Source of the DNA: Umezawaea sp049997955
Lineage (GTDB): Bacteria; Actinomycetota; Actinomycetes; Mycobacteriales; Pseudonocardiaceae
Direction of reading: 5' to 3'
NCBI GenBank assembly: GCA_049997955.1
Contig: JAEBDY010000007.1
Location: 124,001 to 188,000, forward strand
Length of the DNA stretch: 64,000 bases
A program made the position numbers and the translations under genes. Positions 58,028 through 64,000 of this stretch are shown one piece after another; the stretch's first letter is position 1; the number at the start of each line of letters is the position of its first letter. The notes beneath the pieces are model-generated. The model was not told where the DNA came from and searched no databases. It saw only the letters and a list, made by a program, of their open reading frames with translations.

Positions 58028-58924
58028 CTACAGGCCCGCGGGGCCCTTGCCGGGACCGCGGCCCCGGCGGCGCAGGTAGCGCTCGAACTCCGCCGCGATG
58101 GCGTCGCCGCTCTCCTCGGTGATCTCGATCTCGGCGTCGCCGCGCTCCTCCAGGGCCCGCACGTAGTTGCGGACGTCCTCGTCCTCGTCCGCCATCTCGC
58201 TGACGGTCCGCTCCCACTCCTCCGCCTGCTCGGGCAGGGCGCCCAGCGGCACCTCGACGTCCAGGACCTCCTCGACGCGGTGCAGCAGCGCGAGGGTGGC
58301 CTTGGGGGACGGGGGCTGGGAGACGTAGTGCGGAACGGCCGCCCAGAAGGAGATGGCGGGGATGCCCGCCTGGACGCAGAGGTCCTGGAAGACGCCCACT
58401 ATCCCGGTCGGACCCTCGTAGCGGGAGCGCTCCAGGCCGAACTTGGCCGCGGACTCCTCGTCGTAGGCGGTGCCGGTCACCGGGACCGGGCGGGTGTGCG
58501 GGGTGTCCATGAGCAGCGCGCCCAGCGTCACCACGGTGGTGATGCCGAGGCCCTCGATGTGGCCGAGGAGCTCCGCCGCGAACTTGCCCCACCGCATGTT
58601 GGGCTCGATGCCGTGCACGAGCACCACGTCGGTCGCGGAACCCGGTGGGCGGCACACGGTCAGGCGGGTCGTCGGGAACTCGACCCGCCGGGTGATGCCG
58701 TCCACCATGCGGACCGTGGGCCGCGTCACCTGGAAGTCGTAGTAGTCGTCGGGGTCGATCTCCACGAGAGGGGTCGCGTCCCAGGTGAGTTGGAGGTGTT
58801 CGATCGCGGTACTGGCTGCGTCTCCAGCGTCGTTCCAGCCCTCGAACGCCGCCACCATGATCGGGTTGGTGAGGGGTTTCCGAGGGTCGTAGGGGGTGGG
58901 GGAGGCCTGGTCCGGATCGGTCAC
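58028..58924 (-). CDS. PAC2-family protein (Rv2125-like)
   Basis: 298 residues. MVAAFEGWNDAGDAASTAIEHL is the family N-terminal block, VVLVHGIEPNMRWGKFAAEL and GALLMDTPHTRPVPVTG the middle, and RYEGPTGIVGVFQDLCVQAGIPAISFWAAVPHYV the C-terminal block. It is related to archaeal/eukaryotic proteasome assembly chaperones; its role in actinomycetes is unclear. A PAC2 gene divergent from metH is the mycobacterial arrangement (Rv2125/Rv2124c). Here the metH side has decayed. ATG/GTG choice: GTG 58924 by position. Confidence 0.88.
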   Translation of the reverse strand: MTDPDQASPTPYDPRKPLTNPIMVAAFEGWNDAGDAASTAIEHLQLTWDATPLVEIDPDDYYDFQVTRPTVRMVDGITRRVEFPTTRLTVCRPPGSATDVVLVHGIEPNMRWGKFAAELLGHIEGLGITTVVTLGALLMDTPHTRPVPVTGTAYDEESAAKFGLERSRYEGPTGIVGVFQDLCVQAGIPAISFWAAVPHYVSQPPSPKATLALLHRVEEVLDVEVPLGALPEQAEEWERTVSEMADEDEDVRNYVRALEERGDAEIEITEESGDAIAAEFERYLRRRGRGPGKGPAGL

Positions 58925-58974
58925 CGGGTCAGACTACGACCCGAGCCCAACTTGGTTGCCCGTAGGCTTGGCGC

Positions 58975-59742
58975 ATGGTGGATCGTGTCTCCTCACCTCT
59001 GCCTGCCGCTCTTGGAGATCGTGTGGTCGTGGCCGGTGGCGCGATGGGCGCGATGCTCCAGTCGTTAGCCCCTTCTCTGCACGACTTCGCAGGTCACGAG
59101 TGGTGTGGCGAGATCTTGAACGTCACCCGTTCTGCCTTGGCGCGCGGGGTGCGCCGCGCCTGTTCGTGGCCGGGGTGGACGCCGTCGAGACCAACACGTT
59201 CGGGGCCGAACTGCCGAACCTCGTCGACCAAGGGATCTCCGACCGGATCTTCGCGGCCGACGGGTTCGCCGAACCGGGACGGCCGCGGTTCGTGCGCCGG
59301 GCTCGGCCGGGCCGGGCGCGAAGCCGCAGGCACTCGGGTGCGCGACGCCTCCGGGGAACAGGTGAAAGGCCTGCTCGCGGGAGGTGTGGACGCGGTCGTC
59401 GTGACGACGTCGCAGGACCTGCCGCAGACGAAGGCCTCGATCGTCGACGCCGAGCGCGCGACGGAGGCGGGCGGCCGTGTCGTGCCGATCATCGCCGGGC
59501 GACCGCGGAGACGACCGGCTCGATGCCGCTCGGGTCGGAGACTCGGGCCACACCGACCGCTTCGGGACCACGCGGAATTGACCTGATCGGGTTGAATTGA
59601 GGGACCAGTTCGCCAAGGACGCCTACCGCGTGCACCCGGAGGAACCAGGCCGGATCGGCGTCGCGCTGTCCGAGAACCCCAACTCCACCCGAGCAGTCCA
59701 CCGACGCGTTCGTCGCGCACCACCGGAAGCGAAGTGCTCCAA
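58975..59742 (+). pseudogene. metH: Decayed cobalamin-dependent methionine synthase (metH)
   Basis: The start is good MetH text (LGDRVVVAGGAMGAMLQ, HEWCGEILNVTR). It then shifts frame to LFVAGVDAVETNTFGAELPNL, shifts again to GEQVKGLLAGGVDAVVVTTSQDL, and again to ETTGSMPLGSE and PRGIDLIGLN before a stop. After a deletion covering most of the protein, the extreme C-terminus appears as RIGVALSE, then LHP(E)QSTDAFVAHH and PEAK with single-base losses. Normal MetH has about 1200 residues; under 250 codons remain. The cell must make methionine with another metH or with MetE. Confidence 0.88.
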
Positions 59743-60405
59743 ATGTCTGATGATCGACCCGCCGCCGTCCTCTGGGACATGGACGGCACGCTCCTGGACT
59801 CCGAGAAGCTCTGGGACATCCCGCTCTACGAGTACGCGGAGAAGCTCGGCGGCACGCTGTCGCTCGCGACCCGGCAGGCGATGGTGGGCTCGAACGTCGC
59901 CACCACGCTGTCGCTGCTCTACACCGAGGTCGGCGTCGAGCCGAGCGGGGACGAGCTGAAGGACGCCGCCGTGTGGATCGCGCGCCGCACCGAGGAGGTG
60001 TTCCGCGCGGGCCTGCCGTGGCGGCCGGGCGCGGCGGACGCGCTGCGCGCCGTGCGGGACTCGGGTGTGCCGATGGCCCTGGTGACGTCAACCGAGCGGT
60101 CGCTGACCGAGGTCGCGCTGGACACCATCGGCCGCGACCTGTTCGACGTGACGGTGTGCGGCGACGAGGTCGGCGGCCTCAACAAGCCGCTGCCCGAGCC
60201 GTACCTGAAGGCCGCTCGGCTGCTCGGCGTGCGGGCGACCGACTGCGTCGCGATCGAGGACTCGCCGACGGGCGTGTCCTCCGCCGTCGCCGCGGGCTGC
60301 ACGGTGCTCGTGGTGCCGTGCGACGTGGAGGTCGATCCGGGGGAGCGGCGGATCTTCCGCGAATCGCTCGTGGGCGTCGACCTCGGAGTGCTTTCCGCGC
60401 TGTGA
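59743..60405 (+). CDS. HAD-superfamily phosphatase (beta-phosphoglucomutase-like)
   Basis: 220 residues. HAD motif I is LWDMDGTLLDSE, motif II is ALVTSTERS (Thr/Ser), motif III is a Lys in GLNKPLPEPYL, and motif IV is CVAIEDSPTGVSSAVAAG. The cap domain lies between about 18 and 85. It hydrolyses a small sugar or nucleotide phosphate. ATG 59743 is chosen because the family block starts 10 residues later. HAD genes of this type often follow metH in actinomycetes; here it sits directly after the metH remains. A strong terminator follows. Confidence 0.9.
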   Translation: MSDDRPAAVLWDMDGTLLDSEKLWDIPLYEYAEKLGGTLSLATRQAMVGSNVATTLSLLYTEVGVEPSGDELKDAAVWIARRTEEVFRAGLPWRPGAADALRAVRDSGVPMALVTSTERSLTEVALDTIGRDLFDVTVCGDEVGGLNKPLPEPYLKAARLLGVRATDCVAIEDSPTGVSSAVAAGCTVLVVPCDVEVDPGERRIFRESLVGVDLGVLSAL

Positions 60406-60412
60406 AAGGAAG

Positions 60413-60438
60413 AGGGGAGCCCCTCGGGGCTCCCCTTT
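60413..60438 (+). terminator. Intrinsic terminator after the HAD gene
   Basis: AGGGGAGCCCC (60413-60423) pairs with GGGGCTCCCCT (60426-60436), closing on a CTCG tight loop, followed by TTCC. It could also serve the convergent cbtA gene, which ends 5 bases later. Confidence 0.88.
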
Positions 60439-60442
60439 CCGG

Positions 60443-61198
60443 CTAGGCGGCCAAGGCCGACTTCGCCTTGGTCCTGCGGACCGCCGGGTCGATCAGCAGC
60501 CCGAACACCAGGCCGAGCCCGATCCACAGGGTCGCCGTCTCGGCCAGCGAGGCGAGGCGGAAGTCCCAGAGGACGCTCGACGGCATGTCCGCCGGAACGG
60601 CGTCCGGCGACGCCGGGAACACCAGCAGCAGGACTACCACCGCGGCGACGGTCGCGAGCAGCACGGCCGTCACGCGCACCGGAGCGGCCAGGTGGCCGAG
60701 CCGTGACGCGAGGTAGGACGCCCCGTACGCGACCACGACGCCCGCCACGATGAGCCCGAGGTACAGGCCCGTCCGGTAGTCGACGGTCGTCGGGTCGCCG
60801 ACCGCGGGCGGGTTCGCCGGGTACTTGACCGCGGGCAGCAGCGCCGCGACCCCGAACGCCGCCAACCCCAGCGTGGCGCTGCGGAAGAACGGCTGCTTGT
60901 CGGTGAACCAGCGCCGCGTGCAGGCGAAGATCGTCGCGAACAGCGCGCCGACCGCGAGACCGATCACGATCGCCGCCAGCACGCCGCCGACGACCTGCGT
61001 GCCGCGGCTGAACAGTTCCCCGTGCTCGTGCTCGGCGCCCGCGGCGTGCTCCGCGGCCGCGCGCGCCTCCTCGACGGCGAGCGCGGCGCGGATCGGCACT
61101 TCGACGACGAACAGGCCGACGAGGCCCGCCGCGAGTCCGGCGACACCACCCGCGGCCAGGCCTCGGGTCAGCAGTCCGGTGTAGGTGTTGGCAGCCAT
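60443..61198 (-). CDS. cbtA: CbtA cobalt transporter subunit
   Basis: 251 residues, about five to six membrane helices. LLTRGLAAGGVAGLAAGLV is the family N-terminus. A short His/Glu-rich stretch (AEHAAGAEHEHGEL) after helix 1 could bind metal. VKYPANPPAVGDPTTVDYRTGLYL is the CbtA signature block, and DFRLASLAETATLWIGLGLVFG the C-terminal one. ATG 61198 follows GGCGAAGG. It is co-transcribed with cbtB (gap 11 bp) behind a cobalamin riboswitch, so it should import cobalt when B12 is low. Confidence 0.93.
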   Translation of the reverse strand: MAANTYTGLLTRGLAAGGVAGLAAGLVGLFVVEVPIRAALAVEEARAAAEHAAGAEHEHGELFSRGTQVVGGVLAAIVIGLAVGALFATIFACTRRWFTDKQPFFRSATLGLAAFGVAALLPAVKYPANPPAVGDPTTVDYRTGLYLGLIVAGVVVAYGASYLASRLGHLAAPVRVTAVLLATVAAVVVLLLVFPASPDAVPADMPSSVLWDFRLASLAETATLWIGLGLVFGLLIDPAVRRTKAKSALAA

Positions 61199-61209
61199 GC
61201 CTTCGCCGC

Positions 61210-61395
61210 CTAGTGGCACGGAACGCCGAGGGCGTGGCGTCCGTCGTGGAAGAACTCGTGAACGGTCTCGGCGGCGGCGCCGAGTGCGACGCCGTTCTCC
61301 TGGAGAACCACCCAGGCGACGACCAGGGCCAGGAGTGCGACGGCGAACGCCCACTTCGGCACGGCGATGGACGGTGTCAGTGCGGGGCTCGTCAT
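61210..61395 (-). CDS. cbtB: CbtB cobalt transporter subunit
   Basis: 61 residues. One membrane helix (about 15-34) is followed by the family C-terminus VHEFFHDGRHALGVPCH, whose His and Cys residues should bind cobalt. ATG 61395 has GGAGGAG eight bases upstream, a few tens of bases downstream of the riboswitch. It is the first gene of the cbtBA operon. Confidence 0.92.
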   Translation of the reverse strand: MTSPALTPSIAVPKWAFAVALLALVVAWVVLQENGVALGAAAETVHEFFHDGRHALGVPCH

Positions 61396-61434
61396 GACGG
61401 GCTCCTCCATACCTCGTGGAAGGTCAACGGTGTA

Positions 61435-61597
61435 CTCGGCGCCGCAGCCGGTCTCCTGACTCCCGGGTCACCGCTAGCCCGCGTCTTCCCAGCAGGCTCT
61501 CTGCCAGTGACGTTCTCGGCGGGGTCGCTACCCGGTCACAGTGGCGAGGACCGCGCCGGAATCACACCGGCTTCCCGTCCACTGCGGCGCTGGAACC
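61435..61597 (-). ncRNA. Cobalamin riboswitch upstream of cbtBA
   Basis: Read on the minus strand: GGGAAGCCGGTGTGATTCCG, then GCGGTCCTCGCCACTGTGA (the B12-box region with GCCACTG), then GCTGGGAAGACGCGGG and CCCGGGAGTCAGGAGACCGG. These are the ordered conserved blocks of the cobalamin riboswitch. The aptamer ends about 40 bases before the cbtB start, and the cbtB ribosome site (near 61403-61409) is close enough for translational control. B12 binding should switch off cobalt import. Confidence 0.94.
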
Positions 61598-61648
61598 GTA
61601 AGGGCCCCGCGCGCCGCGGCACAACCGACCAGACGAGTTGTCCGACCG

Positions 61649-62317
61649 TCACCTCGCGGGCAACGGACAGTCACCACACGTCCCGCCACCGTCGAGCCGG
61701 TAGTAGAGGCAGCAGCTGCGCCTGCGGAACACCACCTCGCCGGGGAACTCGACGAACTCGCCCGCCCCGAGCAGCGGCGGCTCGGCGAACAGCTCGGCCC
61801 CCGCGGCGAGGCACTCGTCCACGCCCGCCGTTCCCGTCCGCGCCAACGTCCGCAACCCGCCCGCCATGGACGACACCGCGTTGCCCCACAGCAGCCCCGC
61901 CGCGACCCCGCTCTCCCGCCGGACCGCGTCCACCACCGGTGTCATCGCCTCCACCACGCCGGGCCCGGCGGTCGGCTCGGCCAACCGCACCTGGAGGCCT
62001 TCGGCGGGGGAGTACCGCCACCACAGGTTCGAGGGCCGGATGTCGGGCACCGCGCCACCCAGCACGTGCGCGGCCACCGTCGGGCAGAGCAGCCGTGCCG
62101 TGTAGCTCAGGAAGAACAACGACCCCGCCACCCGCCGCTCGGCCGTCCGGTAGCGGGCGGCGATCGTGTCCAGTGTCGTCGTCAAGGCAGGGCCGCCGTC
62201 GAGCAGCGCCTCTCCGGACAGCCAGCTCTCGTCCGGCCTGCCGACGTCGAGCACGAAGAACGGGCTGATGCCGCGAACCTGCCGCAGCGTGGCCAGCACC
62301 CTGGCGAATTCCGACAC
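61649..62317 (-). CDS. FhuF-like (2Fe-2S) ferric-siderophore reductase
   Basis: 222 residues. The C-terminal RRSCCLYYRLDGGGTCGDCP gives the FhuF cluster pattern C-C-x10-C-x2-C. LFFLSYTARLLCPTVAAHVLGG is the family middle block. FhuF proteins reduce ferric siderophores to release iron in the cytosol. GTG 62317. It precedes the cbtBA riboswitch on the same strand with its stop at 61649, so it is a separate transcription unit. No siderophore genes are in the window. Confidence 0.86.
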   Translation of the reverse strand: MSEFARVLATLRQVRGISPFFVLDVGRPDESWLSGEALLDGGPALTTTLDTIAARYRTAERRVAGSLFFLSYTARLLCPTVAAHVLGGAVPDIRPSNLWWRYSPAEGLQVRLAEPTAGPGVVEAMTPVVDAVRRESGVAAGLLWGNAVSSMAGGLRTLARTGTAGVDECLAAGAELFAEPPLLGAGEFVEFPGEVVFRRRSCCLYYRLDGGGTCGDCPLPAR

Positions 62318-62326
62318 GCCTCGAAG

Positions 62327-63337
62327 CTACCCGGAGCCCACCACGCGGACCGACCGGTCGCGGCCTCGGAACGTGGCGCGGTAGGCGCTGGGCGAGACCC
62401 CCAATTCGGCCTGCAGGTGCAACCGCATCGACCCGGCCGTGCCGAACCCGGCGGCTACGGCGACCTCGTCGACGGGCAGGTCGGTGCACTCCAGCAGAGC
62501 GCAGGCCCGCTCCACGCGCTGGTGGACGAGCCACCGCCCCGGCGAGGTGCCGATCTCGTCGCGGAAGCGCCTGGTGAACGTCCGCGTGCTGATCGATTCC
62601 CGGGCCGCCAGTTCCACCAGTGTGACGGGCCGGTGCAGGTTCGCGAGCGCCCACTCGCGCGCTCGGCTGGTCGAGGAGGTCCGAGGTTCCGGTATCGGCC
62701 GTTTGACGTACTGCGCCTGCCCGCCCTCGCGGTGCGGCGGAACGACGGTGCCGCGGGCCACCTCGTTGGCGACCGCTGCGCCGTGGTCGGTGGAGACCAT
62801 GTGCAGGCACAGGTCGATGCCCGCTGCCGCACCGGCCGAGGTGAGGATGCCGTCGTCGTCGGTGTAGAGGACGCCGAGGTCGAACGCGACGTCCGGGAAC
62901 CGCTCCCGAGCCCGCGCGGACGAGCGCCAGTGCGTGGTCGCCCGCCTGCCCGCGAGCAGTCCGGCCGCGGCCAGCACGAACGACCCCGTGCAGATGGAGG
63001 CGATTCGCGCACCGGGGCGAATCCGCGCCAGCGCGGCGGCGAGTGGTGGTTCGAGTGGCCCGTCCCGGGGTTCGTGGTCGACCTCCGATCCCGGGACGAC
63101 GACGGTGTCCGCCTCGGCCAGCGCCTCGGGGCCGTGGGTGACGGCGACGGTGAAGTCGGCGTCCGTGCGGATCTCGCCGGGCACCGGGGCACAGGTGACG
63201 ACCTCGTAGAGCGCGCCGCCGCCGGTCGCGCGGGCCTGGCCGAAGATCCGGTGGACGATGCTCAGCTCGAACGGGAGCACCCCGTCGCGGACCAGGACGG
63301 CCACGCGGTGGCGGCCGTCACCGGTGAACACGGTCAT
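62327..63337 (-). CDS. GlxA-family AraC-type transcriptional regulator
   Basis: 336 residues. The N-terminal DJ-1/PfpI amidotransferase-like domain has the nucleophile-elbow Cys in IASICTGSFVLAAAGLL. The C-terminal AraC double helix-turn-helix is VELAARESISTRTFTRRFRDEIGTSPGRWL followed by VDEVAVAAGFGTAGSMRLHLQAELGVSPSAYRATF. The start is ATG 63337 or possibly ATG 63355; neither has a strong ribosome site. It is divergent from a quinone-reductase-like gene 72 bp away and so is a likely activator of it. The FhuF-like gene lies 10 bp downstream. Confidence 0.9.
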   Translation of the reverse strand: MTVFTGDGRHRVAVLVRDGVLPFELSIVHRIFGQARATGGGALYEVVTCAPVPGEIRTDADFTVAVTHGPEALAEADTVVVPGSEVDHEPRDGPLEPPLAAALARIRPGARIASICTGSFVLAAAGLLAGRRATTHWRSSARARERFPDVAFDLGVLYTDDDGILTSAGAAAGIDLCLHMVSTDHGAAVANEVARGTVVPPHREGGQAQYVKRPIPEPRTSSTSRAREWALANLHRPVTLVELAARESISTRTFTRRFRDEIGTSPGRWLVHQRVERACALLECTDLPVDEVAVAAGFGTAGSMRLHLQAELGVSPSAYRATFRGRDRSVRVVGSG

Positions 63338-63408
63338 GGCCCGATCTTCGCACATGTTGTCCATCAGGCCAGTCGTCGCGGCGGTTCCGCCGTTCCACAC
63401 TCGACGTC

Positions 63409-64000
63409 ATGAACGTTCTCTGGATCCAGGCACACCCGGAACCCCGCTCGCTGAACGGTTTTCTCGCAGCGGAGGGCCAACGCGCACTCGGCGCCGAAGG
63501 GCACGAGGTCGAGGTCTCGGACCTCTACGCGATGGGCTGGAACCCCGTCGTCGACGCCGCGGGCTACGCCCACGACCCGGCGGAGCGGTTCCAGGTCGCT
63601 TCCGCCGCGAAGCGGGCCCACGAAAGCGGCGCGCTGAGCGACGACATCCGAGCCGAGCAGGAGAAGATCGACCGGGCGGACACGATCGTCGTCCAGTTCC
63701 CGATGTGGTGGTTCGGGATGCCCGCCATCCTCAAGGGCTGGTTCGACCGGGTCTGGCTCCAGGGCTACGCGTACGGCTTGCGCGGCCCTGGCGGCGAGTG
63801 GATCGGTTACGGGGACGGGTTCCTCGCGGGCAAACGCGCGCTGGCCGTGGTGACCGCGGGCGGGCCCGCGTGGTCCTACGGCGAGCGGGGAATCCACGGC
63901 GCCGTCGACGACCTGCTGTTCCCGCTCCAGCACGGCACGCTGTTCTACGCGGGTGCGGAGGTGCTCCCGCCGGTGCTGATCACGGGTGCGGACCGGTTCA
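63409..64000 (+). CDS. NAD(P)H quinone oxidoreductase-like flavoprotein (partial, cut by window end)
   Basis: At least 197 codons, open to the window edge. The flavodoxin-like fold begins MNVLWIQAHPEPRSLNGFLA (the FAD/FMN phosphate loop of NQO/MdaB/KefF-type enzymes). IVVQFPMWWFGMPAILKGWFDRVW is the diagnostic block, followed by KRALAVVTAGGPAWSYGERG. It reduces quinones or similar electrophiles with NAD(P)H. It is divergent from the GlxA-type regulator, which may control it. The C-terminus lies outside the window. Confidence 0.9.
   Translation, partial: MNVLWIQAHPEPRSLNGFLAAEGQRALGAEGHEVEVSDLYAMGWNPVVDAAGYAHDPAERFQVASAAKRAHESGALSDDIRAEQEKIDRADTIVVQFPMWWFGMPAILKGWFDRVWLQGYAYGLRGPGGEWIGYGDGFLAGKRALAVVTAGGPAWSYGERGIHGAVDDLLFPLQHGTLFYAGAEVLPPVLITGADRF

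Overview
The window is high-GC (most stretches about 70-75% by eye) with the codon habits of an actinomycete. The gene set points to Actinomycetota, order Pseudonocardiales or a close relative: mshC (mycothiol), a RipA-like cell-wall hydrolase, a moxR/DUF58/VWA block, fabG-inhA-ferrochelatase, a PAC2 protein beside metH, GAF-ANTAR and ECF42 regulators, geosmin synthase and secreted actinomycete proteases. I cannot name the genus from this sequence.

Layout. 1-300: decayed right end of an IS200/IS605-type tnpB unit. 329-9460: acyl-CoA ligase, NlpC/P60 hydrolase, a DUF1479 oxygenase divergent from a ROK regulator, an NTP-transferase, then moxR-DUF58-VWA. 9607-22572: an accessory block with a histidine kinase beside a gutted response regulator, GAF-ANTAR, YCII-ECF42, an ion channel, a LacI/PhyH divergent pair with three operators, an aminoglycoside-phosphotransferase-like kinase, an azoreductase-like flavoprotein and a YdiJ-like FAD/Fe-S oxidoreductase. 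22617-24528: a TnpB-related unit flanked by 14-bp direct repeats. 24562-27173: fabG-inhA-ferrochelatase. In mycobacteria these genes sit close to moxR; here about 15 kb separates them.

27249-40298: a membrane-anchored STAND ATPase, a TetR/aldo-keto reductase divergent pair, a CseBC-like two-component operon (PAP2, regulator, kinase, GerMN lipoprotein), a conserved hypothetical, a YcxB-like membrane protein, and an Rv0958/Rv0959-like AAA+/VWA pair. 40308-42275 is the standout gene. Its single 655-residue protein joins a class III nucleotide-cyclase-like domain, a cyclic-nucleotide-binding domain, a second degenerate jelly-roll and a C-terminal TIR domain with the catalytic-position Glu. These are the parts of a Pycsar-type anti-phage pathway in one polypeptide. 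The gene has lower GC than its neighbours and lies beside a wrecked ctaD copy.

43484-56346: MMPL transporter, mshC, secreted subtilase and S1 proteases, geosmin synthase with an unusual C-terminal tandem repeat, and a MarR/GbsR-regulated ABC exporter. 56395-60405: an MFS pseudogene, an intact MFS gene, PAC2, a decayed metH and a HAD hydrolase. 60443-64000: a cobalamin riboswitch controlling cbtB-cbtA, an FhuF-like Fe-S protein, a GlxA-type AraC regulator and a quinone-reductase-like gene cut by the window end. Several genes are decaying (tnpB, a response regulator, ctaD, MFS, metH), so the region appears to be in active turnover. No tRNA, rRNA, CRISPR array or replication origin was seen.
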